From: CAZPMO01 sp964587515
GTDB taxonomy: Bacteria; Pseudomonadota; Alphaproteobacteria; MPNO01
DNA: 6,275 nucleotides
Assembly (NCBI GenBank): GCA_964587515.1
Contig: CAZPMO010000232.1
Location: 1-6,275 of the forward strand
Direction: 5' to 3'
Positions 1-6,214 of the stretch are shown one piece after another; position 1 is the first letter of the stretch; every line of letters starts with the position of its first letter. Position numbers and translations under genes: made by a program. The notes beneath the pieces were generated by a model. The model was given only the letters and a program-made list of their open reading frames with translations, was not told the origin of the DNA and ran no database searches.

Positions 1-72
1 GGTCAAGCCCGGGCAAGACGGGTGGGTAGCGGGGATTTAAACCGGACACCAGTGGATCAAGTCCGGGGCGAC
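1..72. repeat. Two copies of a short GC-rich dispersed-type repeat motif
   Basis: Two related motifs lie in the same orientation: GGTCAAGCCCGGGCAAGACG at 1-20 and GGATCAAGTCCGGGGCGAC at 54-72. Both share the core TCAAGyCCGGG followed by an rAC/GAC end. I recognise this style (ATCAAGTCCGGGG...GAC and its complement) as a dispersed intergenic palindromic repeat common in alphaproteobacterial genomes; that link is from memory, not a search. The second copy also has a short inverted partner, CCGGAC at 42-47 against GTCCGG at 61-66, giving a 6-bp stem with a 13-nt loop. The first copy is cut by the window edge. No coding potential is visible here. Confidence 0.5.
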
Positions 73-121
73 CAGTTGAAGCGTGGCGCCGCCGGAGGAA
101 ACGCGGGTCCCCGACCCACCC
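20..121. repeat. Long imperfect inverted repeat downstream of the Pht5-like gene
   Basis: The left arm GGGTGGGT (20-27) plus CGGGGA (30-35) pairs with TCCCCG (108-113) plus ACCCACCC (114-121). Only two bases, A28 and G29, are bulged, and the stem is 14 bp. The 72 bases inside contain the smaller CCGGAC/GTCCGG stem, so the element can fold as a nested hairpin. The outer arm begins 1 nt beyond the stop codon of the minus-strand decarboxylase-like gene, so it would form in the 3' end of that transcript. No U run follows on the minus strand, so it is not a classical intrinsic terminator. It may stabilise the mRNA 3' end or simply be a repeat element. Confidence 0.45.
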
Positions 122-122
122 C

Positions 123-1103
123 CTAGCTATCCCACGTGGACTCATGGAACAGGCTTTTGACGCTGACCGGTGCGTCGATCAGGCGCTGATCATGGGAATA
201 GCCGATGAAGCGTTCGAGGTTTTTGTGATTGATGGCGAGGCCCGACGGCCACGGGTCGGACCCCATGGAAGCGGTTTCCTCCTCCAGATCGTTGCGCGCG
301 AACGCCAGAGTGGCGTAGCCGGGATCCTCGTAGAACCCGCGGGCCTGGGCCTTGGCGTCTTCCCACATATCCATCACCGCACCGGCGAGCCACGGATTTT
401 CGTCGAGTAGCGCGCGCCGGAAGGCGATCACATGCATGATCGGATAGTAGCCGTGCTTGGCGTGATAGCGCAGCGATTCCGCCTTGCGGTCGGGGAACAG
501 GTGACGCACGCGGTCGCCGGCCTCCAGCACCGCTGGCGGCGGATGCGGGTGGATCATCGCGTCGACCTCGCCGTCGACCAGCATGCGCCCGACATCGGCG
601 TCGAGATCGATACGCTCCACCTCGACGCCCTTGTCGTCGCCCATGGGCAGCACCTCATCGGCGGCGACGACCCATTTTATTTCTTCCCACGGGACATCGT
701 ATTCGAATTTCAGATCGCCCAGCGCGAGCACCGTCATGGTGGTCTGGAACGTGCGCACGATGACCCGCTTGCCGATCAGGTCGCGCGGCGTCTCGATGCC
801 GGAGGCCGCATTCACGAAGAAATGGTTCTGGCTGAACAGGCGCCGGGGAAAGACCGGAATGCCCACGAACGGCGCGCCGCGGCTGGTCGCGATGATATGC
901 GAGGACAGCGAGGTCTCCGCGATATCGAACTCCCCGTCCTCCAGGAAGCGGCGATGTCGGTCGACCCCGTCGCGCCGGGGCGGCGCCATGCCGACCTCAT
1001 AGGGCCTGAGCGTGAGACCGTCGGGCGGTTCGACGAGGCCCATGAAAAACGGCACGTGGCGGTCATAGCGCTCGAGCGCGATACTGAGGTCGAGTGTGGT
1101 CAT
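123..1103 (-). CDS. 4,5-dihydroxyphthalate decarboxylase (Pht5)-like protein
   Basis: A 326-residue protein of the Pht5/4,5-dihydroxyphthalate decarboxylase family, whose fold resembles periplasmic binding proteins. Family features I can see: the opening LDLSIALERYDRHVPFF (4-20); EFDIAETSLSSHI (58-70), matching the usual FDvsElSlSsyi; GIPVFPRRLF (81-90); the lobe start GKRVIVRTFQTT (111-122); GYYPIMHV (218-225); and a C-terminal block with DPWPSG (283-288), N295, H304 and a terminal SLF. There is no signal peptide, which argues for a cytoplasmic enzyme over an ABC-transporter binding protein. Family members remove a carboxylate from dihydroxylated aromatic acids, but many annotated members have no proven substrate. 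The gene lies 21 bp downstream of the amidohydrolase on the same strand, so the two are probably cotranscribed. The start is supported by a good ribosome binding site. The family call is fairly secure; the phthalate substrate is not. Confidence 0.8.
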   Translation of the reverse strand: MTTLDLSIALERYDRHVPFFMGLVEPPDGLTLRPYEVGMAPPRRDGVDRHRRFLEDGEFDIAETSLSSHIIATSRGAPFVGIPVFPRRLFSQNHFFVNAASGIETPRDLIGKRVIVRTFQTTMTVLALGDLKFEYDVPWEEIKWVVAADEVLPMGDDKGVEVERIDLDADVGRMLVDGEVDAMIHPHPPPAVLEAGDRVRHLFPDRKAESLRYHAKHGYYPIMHVIAFRRALLDENPWLAGAVMDMWEDAKAQARGFYEDPGYATLAFARNDLEEETASMGSDPWPSGLAINHKNLERFIGYSHDQRLIDAPVSVKSLFHESTWDS

Positions 1104-1110
1104 ATTGGCT

Positions 1111-1116
1111 TTCCCT
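1111..1116 (-). promoter_or_regulatory. Ribosome binding site of the Pht5-like gene
   Basis: On the minus strand AGGGAA lies 7 nt before the ATG at 1103, within an A-rich stretch reading AAAAAAGGGAAAG. It fixes this ATG as the start. It sits wholly in the short gap after the amidohydrolase stop codon, which fits an operon with independent translation initiation of the second gene. Confidence 0.7.
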
Positions 1117-1124
1117 TTTTTGGC

Positions 1125-2105
1125 CTAAAGGCCGAACAACCGGGTTGCGTTGCCGCCGAACACCGCCTGTTTCTGATCCGCCGGCAGTTCCCCGACATAT
1201 TCCAATATTCCCGGCACGTCGGTCGCGTGCGGGTAATCGGTCCCGAACATGACCCGGTCCGCGCCGCCGAGATCCATGCACAGCGCCAGCGTCGCGGTAT
1301 CGTACAAGACGGCGTCGTAGTAAATGCGCCGCAAATAAGTGCTCGGCGGCTGCGATATTTTCTTCTGCGCCGGCGACGTGTTTTCGAAGAACAGATCGAT
1401 CCGCGAGGCGATGAACGGCAACACCCCGCCGCCATGGGCGGCGATGATATCGAGATTGGCGTAACGGTCGAAGAAACCATCCAGCACCATCCGCGTCAGG
1501 GCCAGGGTGGTGTCGAAGGTGAACCCCACTGTCGGCAACAGTCGCAACGGCCCCAAATCCATCTCGCCGGCGCCCGGCGGGTTGGTCGGATGGACGAAGA
1601 CCGGCAGGCCGCGCCGGTCAATCTCCGCCCAGACCGGCTCAAAATGGGGATCGGTCAGCGCCATGCCGGCGATATTGGCCAGCACCATCACCCCGACCGC
1701 GCCCTTGCCGCGGGCGCGCGCCAGTTCGGCCATCGCCGCGTCGGGATATTGCCACGGCAGGGCGGCGATGAACCGGATGCGGTCGGGTTCCGCCGTCTGG
1801 GCCTCGGCCATGGCGTCGTTGATGATCTGGGCGGTCTCGGCGCTGACCTCGGCCGAACCCCAATAGACGTTGGGCGACGTCAGCGACAGGACGGCCACGT
1901 CGATGCCGTCCTTGTCCATATCGGCCAGACGCAGGCCGAGGTCGAACATTTCGGGAATCAGCGGCATGGTCATGGAGCCGTTTTCGATCAGCGCCTCGAC
2001 GCCGTCGGGGCGGCGGCCGACCGCGAATTCGGGCGCGCCGTGGCGGCGAAGCTGATCAACCCAGCCCTCGGATATCATGTGGGTGTGAATGTCGATAACG
2101 GTCAT
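1125..2105 (-). CDS. ACMSD-type amidohydrolase (metal-dependent hydrolase/decarboxylase)
   Basis: A 326-residue member of the amidohydrolase-2 (ACMSD-like) family, a TIM-barrel metalloenzyme group that includes 2-amino-3-carboxymuconate-6-semialdehyde decarboxylase, gamma-resorcylate decarboxylase and related non-oxidative decarboxylases and hydrolases. The metal and catalytic set is complete: H7-x-H9 on strand 1 (VIDIHTHM), H172 (LPVFVHPTNP), H224 (IIAAHGGG) and D290 (MFGTDYPH). These match the ACMSD ligands in order and spacing. R235 (SRIDLFF) falls where family members carry a substrate-contacting arginine. Length is typical. The gene is first in a two-gene operon with the Pht5-like gene and is divergent from the peroxiredoxin. 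The ATG at 2105 places the HxH motif at residues 7-9, as is usual; the upstream Shine-Dalgarno is weak (GGGATAG). The real reaction could be decarboxylation or hydrolysis; the substrate is unknown. Confidence 0.85.
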   Translation of the reverse strand: MTVIDIHTHMISEGWVDQLRRHGAPEFAVGRRPDGVEALIENGSMTMPLIPEMFDLGLRLADMDKDGIDVAVLSLTSPNVYWGSAEVSAETAQIINDAMAEAQTAEPDRIRFIAALPWQYPDAAMAELARARGKGAVGVMVLANIAGMALTDPHFEPVWAEIDRRGLPVFVHPTNPPGAGEMDLGPLRLLPTVGFTFDTTLALTRMVLDGFFDRYANLDIIAAHGGGVLPFIASRIDLFFENTSPAQKKISQPPSTYLRRIYYDAVLYDTATLALCMDLGGADRVMFGTDYPHATDVPGILEYVGELPADQKQAVFGGNATRLFGL

Positions 2106-2262
2106 GGGCGAATGCTATCCCAGCACACCGTCGTCCGCTACCACCCGAAGTGAAAATGGGCGGCGGTTCAAACCAGTTACTTCACGACGTCGTGACGCGC
2201 ATGCGGCCGATTCTCCTATTACGGTGTATGCGCACGAAAACTGATCAAGGGAGCGGTAAATC
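2106..2262. promoter_or_regulatory. Divergent promoter region with a perfect 14-bp palindrome (2182-2195)
   Basis: This 157-bp gap separates the 5' ends of the amidohydrolase (minus) and peroxiredoxin (plus) genes, so it must hold promoters for both. At 2182-2195 lies the perfect palindrome TCACGACGTCGTGA, followed at 2198-2205 by the shorter palindrome CGCATGCG. The 14-bp palindrome is the kind of site a dimeric regulator binds; no regulator gene is in the window. A TATTAC at 2217-2222 could be a -10 element for the peroxiredoxin, but its -35 partner (GTGACG at 2192-2197, 19-nt spacer) is poor, so I do not call a defined promoter. There is no coding sequence in the gap. Confidence 0.4.
2247..2253 (+). 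promoter_or_regulatory. Ribosome binding site of the peroxiredoxin gene
   Basis: AAGGGAG lies 9 nt upstream of the ATG at 2263. It is a strong Shine-Dalgarno match and fixes the peroxiredoxin start. Confidence 0.75.
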
Positions 2263-2919
2263 ATGACTTTGCGGATCAATGACGAGGCGCCAAATTTCTC
2301 TGCCGAGACCACTCAGGGGGAAATCGATTTCCACAAATGGATCGGCGATAGTTGGGCCATTCTTTTCTCGCACCCGAAGGATTTTACGCCCATCTGCACG
2401 ACCGAACTCGGTTACATGGCGAGCCTGAAACCGGAGTTCGAGAAGCGAAACTGCAAGACGATCGGGATCAGCGTCGATGGCGTCGGCGATCACGAGAAAT
2501 GGTCCCTGGATATCGAAAGCTCGCAGGGCCACGCGGTGAATTACCCGTTGATCGGCGACCCGGAACTCAAAGTGGTAAAGGCGTACGATATGTTGCCGGG
2601 CGATGCGGGCGATACGTCGGAGGGACGCACGGCCGCCAACAATGCAACGGCCCGTTCGGTGTTCATTATCGGGCCAGACAAAAAAATCAAGGCAACGCTC
2701 ACCTATCCGATGAGCACCGGGCGGAATTTCGATGAAATCTTGCGCCTGCTGGATTCGTGCCAACTGACGGCGAAAGAGCAGGTGGCGACCCCGGTAAACT
2801 GGCACCAGGGTGAGGACGTGGTCATCCTGCCGGCCGTCTCGGATGAGGACGCGAAGAAAAAATATCCCAATGGCTGGAAGTCGCCGCTACCTTATATCCG
2901 GGTCGTGCCGCAGCCATAA
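2263..2919 (+). CDS. 1-Cys peroxiredoxin, Prx6 family
   Basis: A 218-residue thiol peroxidase that reduces hydrogen peroxide and organic hydroperoxides in the cytoplasm. The active-site motif is P38-K-D-F-T42-P-I-C45, with C45 the peroxidatic cysteine and R131 (TARSVFII) the usual active-site arginine. The length and the extended C-terminal domain (about 165-218, with VNWHQGEDVVILP and the YPNGWKSPLPYIR end) mark the Prx6 subfamily rather than AhpC or BCP. C64 and C166 are also present, but neither lies where AhpC has its resolving cysteine, so a 1-Cys mechanism needing an outside thiol is likely. It stands alone on the plus strand, divergent from the amidohydrolase operon and convergent with rsmA. 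Codon use looks less GC-extreme than that of the neighbours. No intrinsic terminator reading in its direction is evident. Confidence 0.93.
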   Translation: MTLRINDEAPNFSAETTQGEIDFHKWIGDSWAILFSHPKDFTPICTTELGYMASLKPEFEKRNCKTIGISVDGVGDHEKWSLDIESSQGHAVNYPLIGDPELKVVKAYDMLPGDAGDTSEGRTAANNATARSVFIIGPDKKIKATLTYPMSTGRNFDEILRLLDSCQLTAKEQVATPVNWHQGEDVVILPAVSDEDAKKKYPNGWKSPLPYIRVVPQP

Positions 2920-2937
2920 CCATCGATAAGGTGGGTG

Positions 2938-2963
2938 AAAATCGGCGGCCCTAAGGGTCCGCC
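2938..2963 (-). terminator. Probable intrinsic terminator of the surA-pdxA-rsmA operon
   Basis: On the minus strand GGCGG-A-CCC pairs with GGG-CCGCC around a TTA loop, giving an 8-bp GC-rich stem with one bulged A (plus-strand T2958). GATTTTC follows, with four U at 2938-2941. The rsmA stop codon (TAG, 2951-2953) lies in the loop and the adjoining stem base, so the hairpin starts within the last codons of the gene. It sits in the 31-bp gap to the convergent peroxiredoxin gene. The U run is short, so efficiency may be modest. On the plus strand no U run follows, so it should act mainly in the rsmA direction. Confidence 0.55.
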
Positions 2964-3826
2964 ACCGCCCGCGCGAGCGCGCAGAACTCGGGCACGGTAA
3001 GCTCCTCGGCGCGCGCGGTGGGGGTGATGCCGGTCTCGCGCAGCATAGCTAGCGCGTCGGGAGTCAGCGACTTTAGGGACGAGCGCAGCATCTTGCGGCG
3101 CTGGCCGAAGGCAGCCTGGGTGACGCGTTCGAGATCCTCCATCGCCGCCGGCGCCAGCGGCCGGGCGCGGGGGATCAGCCGCACCACCGACGACGTGACC
3201 TTGGGCGGCGGCACGAAGGCCTGGGGCGAGACGTCGAACAGGCGCTCGACTTCGCACAGCCATTGGGCAATCACGGAAAGCCGCCCGTATTGCTTGCTCC
3301 CCGGCGCCCCGACCAGCCGGTCCGCTACCTCACGCTGGAACATCAGCGTAAAGGACTGGAACGCGGTTGATTGACGCAGCCACCCGATCAGCAGCGGCGT
3401 CGCGATGTTGTATGGCAGGTTGGCGACAATCCGCGCCTTCCCGCCTCCCGCCAGCGCCGTGGCGTCCACCTCGAGCGCGTCACCGGCGATCACGGTCAGC
3501 CTGTCGGGATAGACTTCCCGCAGCTCCTCCAGCGCCTCGACGCAGCGCGGATCGCGCTCGATCGCGATGATTCGGGCCGCATCGGTTTCCAGCAGCGCCC
3601 GGGTCAGACCGCCGGGACCGGGCCCGACCTCGATGACCGTCGCCCCGGCGAGATCGCCCGCGGCGCGCGCTATGCGCCGGGTCAGGTTGAGGTCGAGCAG
3701 GAAATTCTGACCGAGAGACCGTCGCGCCGCGAGCCCATGGCGCGCGATTACCTCGCGTAATGGTGGCAGCGCGATCAAATCGCGCGGGGGCGGCGGCGTT
3801 TCAGGCAAGGACGCCTGTTTCGGCAT
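2951..3826 (-). CDS. rsmA: 16S rRNA dimethyladenosine transferase RsmA/KsgA
   Basis: RsmA (KsgA) uses S-adenosylmethionine to dimethylate two adjacent adenines near the 3' end of 16S rRNA (A1518 and A1519 in E. coli) late in 30S assembly. This 291-residue protein has the family's full motif set: SLGQNFL (37-43), the SAM-binding EVGPGPGGLT (66-75), acidic E90 in IAIERD, D116 in AGDAL, the catalytic NLPYNIATP (136-144), FVPPPKVTSSV (204-214) and QRRKMLRSSLK (242-252). The start overlaps the end of pdxA by 26 nt, and no good Shine-Dalgarno precedes it, so translation probably depends on coupling. The N-terminus has about 17 extra residues before the usual start of homology (IALPPLREV). A TTG at 3778 would give a shorter protein without overlap, but it also lacks a ribosome site. 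This is the last gene of the operon. Confidence 0.96.
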   Translation of the reverse strand: MPKQASLPETPPPPRDLIALPPLREVIARHGLAARRSLGQNFLLDLNLTRRIARAAGDLAGATVIEVGPGPGGLTRALLETDAARIIAIERDPRCVEALEELREVYPDRLTVIAGDALEVDATALAGGGKARIVANLPYNIATPLLIGWLRQSTAFQSFTLMFQREVADRLVGAPGSKQYGRLSVIAQWLCEVERLFDVSPQAFVPPPKVTSSVVRLIPRARPLAPAAMEDLERVTQAAFGQRRKMLRSSLKSLTPDALAMLRETGITPTARAEELTVPEFCALARAVADP

Positions 3827-4820
3827 GGCGGGCGGCCATGGCGGCCGCCATTTTCAACGCCGCGATCAGGCTATCCGGGTTGGCGCGCCCGGCGCCCGCG
3901 ATGTCGAAGGCGGTGCCGTGATCGGGCGAGGTCCGAATGAACGGCAGACCGAGCGTCACGTTCACGCCGCCGTCGAAATCGATGGTCTTCAGCGGGATCA
4001 GCGCCTGGTCGTGATACATGCAAAGGGCGACATCGTAGCCTTCACGCGCGCGCGCGTGAAACATGGTGTCGGGCGCCAAGGGGCCGCGGACCGCGATGCC
4101 GTCGTCGCGCAACCGGTCGACGGCGGGGACGATCAGGCGCGCTTCCTCGTCCCCCATATGGCCCTGCTCTCCGGCGTGGGGATTGAGCCCGGCGACCACG
4201 ACGCGCGGCCTGGCGATGCCGAAATCGGCGGTCAGCCCGGCCGCCGTGACCCGGCCGCAATGGATTATGGCCTCGGTCGTCAGCGTCGCGACCGCTTCGG
4301 CAAGCGAAACATGAATGGTCACCGGCACCACCCGCAGCCCCTCACACGCCAGCATCATCACCGGCGCGCCGGTGATACCGCCAAGCTCGGCGAGAAATTC
4401 GGTGTGGCCGGGATGCTTGAACCCCGTGGCATAGAGCGCCGCCTTGTGGATCGGGTTGGTGACCACACCGGCGGCGCGGCCCGCCATCACCAGCGCCACC
4501 GCACGCTCGATCGAGCCGACCACGGCGGCGCCGTTGGCCGGATTGGGCGCGCCCGGGGTCGCCGGTCCGCCGAGCCGCACCGGCAGAACCGGAAGCGCCG
4601 AGGAAAACAGCCCGGCGGCCTGTTCCGGTTCGTCGATCTCGGCGATATCCGCGTCAAGGCCCGTGCTTTCGGCAAGCGCCCTGATCCGGGCCGGGTCATC
4701 GAGTAGGAAAAAGGGCGGTATGCCGGAGTCGCGCCGACGCCACGCCATGAGCGCGATTTCACCGCCGATCCCCGCCGGCTCTCCCATGGTGAGCGCGAGC
4801 GGCGGACCGTCAGGGATCAT
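3801..4820 (-). CDS. pdxA: 4-hydroxythreonine-4-phosphate dehydrogenase PdxA
   Basis: PdxA oxidises 4-phosphohydroxy-L-threonine with NAD(P)+. The product decarboxylates to 3-amino-1-hydroxyacetone phosphate, the partner of deoxyxylulose phosphate in pyridoxal phosphate synthesis. The 339-residue protein shows GEPAGIG (13-19), TNPIHKAAL (121-129), the substrate-binding GHTEFLA (138-144), metal-ligand histidines H170, H215 (GLNPHAGE) and H270 (MYHDQALIPLK), and RTSPDHGTAFDIAG (296-309). The frame stays open 46 codons further upstream, but that stretch lies inside surA and looks unlike PdxA. The ATG at 4820 puts GEPAGIG at its usual distance from the N-terminus and forms an ATGA overlap with the surA stop, so this start is preferred. 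Its own Shine-Dalgarno is weak, consistent with coupling to surA. It overlaps rsmA by 26 nt. Confidence 0.96.
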   Translation of the reverse strand: MIPDGPPLALTMGEPAGIGGEIALMAWRRRDSGIPPFFLLDDPARIRALAESTGLDADIAEIDEPEQAAGLFSSALPVLPVRLGGPATPGAPNPANGAAVVGSIERAVALVMAGRAAGVVTNPIHKAALYATGFKHPGHTEFLAELGGITGAPVMMLACEGLRVVPVTIHVSLAEAVATLTTEAIIHCGRVTAAGLTADFGIARPRVVVAGLNPHAGEQGHMGDEEARLIVPAVDRLRDDGIAVRGPLAPDTMFHARAREGYDVALCMYHDQALIPLKTIDFDGGVNVTLGLPFIRTSPDHGTAFDIAGAGRANPDSLIAALKMAAAMAARHAETGVLA

Positions 4821-6106
4821 ACGCGGACGTCCACAATCGCGGCGCGCCGGATATCGCGCAGGTAACGCCGCGCCATCATATCCAGCCGGCGGCGCGTCAA
4901 TTGGTTCACGATGTCCTCGCGTTTGGGCAGTCTGTACTTGGGTTCGTCGCGTTCGCAAACCATGAGCAAAAGGAATCCGTTCGGCATCCGCACCGGCGGA
5001 CTCGCTTCGCCGATCTTAAGCCCGCTGATCGCGTTTCGAATGCCCGGTGACAGATCGGTCAGTGCGAACTTTCCGAGATCGGCGGGAACGGGCGAGCCCA
5101 CTTCCTTCGACATCACCGCCATGTCGCGGCAGCCGGATATGCTGCTCCGAACGGTCTTCGCTAGGTCGATTTGAGCCTCCACGTCCCTGCTGCTGGGAGA
5201 TTTGGGAAACGGCAGGAGAACCTGTTTCAGCCCAATCCGTATAAGTGACGGATCGGCGCCGGCGATCTTGCGGCTGGCGCTGAGACGAATGATGCGCAGT
5301 CCGGCCGGGGTCCTCACCGGGGCCGCGATCTCACCCTGTTTCAATTTCGACACCGCGGTGCGAAGTTCCTTGTCGAGTTCGGACTCGGCAATCCAGCCAA
5401 GGTCACCGCTCACCGCCGCCGTCGCGTTCTGCGAGAATTGCTTCGCGAGCACGCCGAAGCGGGCGCCGCCGCGAATTTGCCGGACCATACGATTGGCGAT
5501 GCCGTGTACGCGCGTCTCGTCATCGGGCGTGTCGATGGCGAGAAAAATTTCCGCCAGCCGATACTCCGTCTTGCCGCGGTTGGTCTTGAGACGCACGAGC
5601 ACCTCCTCGACCTCTTCCTCGCCAATCGAAATACGCGGCCGCAAGCGGCGGCCAATCAGCTTGCTCCAGGCGATTCCGGCGCGAATTTGCGCCTTCACCG
5701 TCTGGACCTCGATACCGCTTCGTCCCAAAAATTTGTCCAGTCCGCCACTGGAGACGTTGTTGCGGGTCTCGATTGAGGACACGGCGCGCTTCATTTCGCG
5801 ATCGGTGACGCTGACGTTCCGACGTTTCGCTTCCTGCATCTGCAGCCGCTCATCGATCAGGGATCGCAATATCTGGGGCGCGATGCGCGAGCGTGTTTCC
5901 GGCGAATCGTTCAGGTCCGAGGTCACGATGATCATGCGCATTCGTGCGTTCAGATCGAACATGGATATGACGTCGTCGTTCACGATGGCGGCGATGCGTT
6001 GCACCTGCTGCGCTTCGGCGGCGTGCCCCGCGATAGATAGCAATGCCGCCGTGGCAATTCCGGCCCATCGGGCTTTCGCCATTCGCCATCTTCGTCGATT
6101 AATCAT
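4817..6106 (-). CDS. surA: Periplasmic chaperone / peptidyl-prolyl isomerase SurA
   Basis: SurA escorts unfolded outer-membrane proteins across the periplasm and carries parvulin-type isomerase domains. The 429-residue protein starts with a basic n-region and a hydrophobic stretch (AGIATAALLSIAG, 15-27), with likely cleavage after A32 (AEA before QQ). The SurA N-terminal domain (about 35-160) opens with RIAAIVNDDVIS. The first parvulin domain (about 180-278) has EYRLAEIFLA, FSQNATAAVSGDLGWI and GLRIIRL. The second (about 288-387) is recognisable by LKQVLLPF, DLGKF and the G-F-LLLMVC end but is divergent. A C-terminal helix rich in Arg follows. An alternative ATG at 6082 (residue 9) has a better ribosome site (GAAG, 7 nt upstream) and a more compact signal peptide; the start at 6106 has almost none, so the shorter form is about as likely. 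surA, pdxA and rsmA form a conserved proteobacterial cluster. Confidence 0.93.
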   Translation of the reverse strand: MINRRRWRMAKARWAGIATAALLSIAGHAAEAQQVQRIAAIVNDDVISMFDLNARMRMIIVTSDLNDSPETRSRIAPQILRSLIDERLQMQEAKRRNVSVTDREMKRAVSSIETRNNVSSGGLDKFLGRSGIEVQTVKAQIRAGIAWSKLIGRRLRPRISIGEEEVEEVLVRLKTNRGKTEYRLAEIFLAIDTPDDETRVHGIANRMVRQIRGGARFGVLAKQFSQNATAAVSGDLGWIAESELDKELRTAVSKLKQGEIAAPVRTPAGLRIIRLSASRKIAGADPSLIRIGLKQVLLPFPKSPSSRDVEAQIDLAKTVRSSISGCRDMAVMSKEVGSPVPADLGKFALTDLSPGIRNAISGLKIGEASPPVRMPNGFLLLMVCERDEPKYRLPKREDIVNQLTRRRLDMMARRYLRDIRRAAIVDVRV

Positions 6107-6135
6107 GCCGATTCAATCAGTTGCCGTACAACGCC

Positions 6136-6154
6136 GACATCTAGGATAGATGTC
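6136..6154. repeat. Perfect inverted repeat in the gap before surA
   Basis: GACATCTA (6136-6143) and TAGATGTC (6147-6154) form a perfect 8-bp stem around a 3-base spacer. The repeat lies in the 108-bp gap between the probable lptG stop and the surA start, 30-48 nt upstream of the surA ATG. No U run follows on the minus strand, so it is not a simple terminator. It could be an operator or an mRNA hairpin in the surA leader. A TATATT further upstream on the minus strand (in the 6170-6176 area) could be a -10 element, but its matching -35 is poor. I see nothing else in this gap. Confidence 0.5.
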
Positions 6155-6214
6155 CGGCGGGCGGCGAATATACCATCTTCGGCCCCGCGATCGAAGCGAT
6201 TCCGGCCCGGATTC

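Noticed and set aside
432..2153. A 573-codon open frame on the plus strand antisense to both the amidohydrolase and the Pht5-like gene
   Set aside because: Both minus-strand genes show clear family motifs. The antisense translation is rich in His, Arg, Asp and Gln with no recognisable domain, as expected from GC-biased third positions read backwards.
2245..2805. A 186-codon minus-strand open frame opposite the peroxiredoxin
   Set aside because: The plus strand encodes a complete Prx6-type protein with active-site motif and strong ribosome site; the antisense product has no recognisable features.
3825..4706. A 293-codon plus-strand open frame opposite pdxA
   Set aside because: It is a shadow of pdxA, rich in Gly, Arg, His and Asp, with no motif and no ribosome binding site context.
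4821..4958. A 46-residue N-terminal extension of PdxA
   Set aside because: It lies within the surA coding region, has no PdxA-like features, and the ATGA start at 4820 fits the family N-terminus.
5202..6149. A 315-codon plus-strand open frame opposite surA
   Set aside because: It is antisense to a well-supported SurA and has low-complexity Ser/Arg-rich composition without domains.
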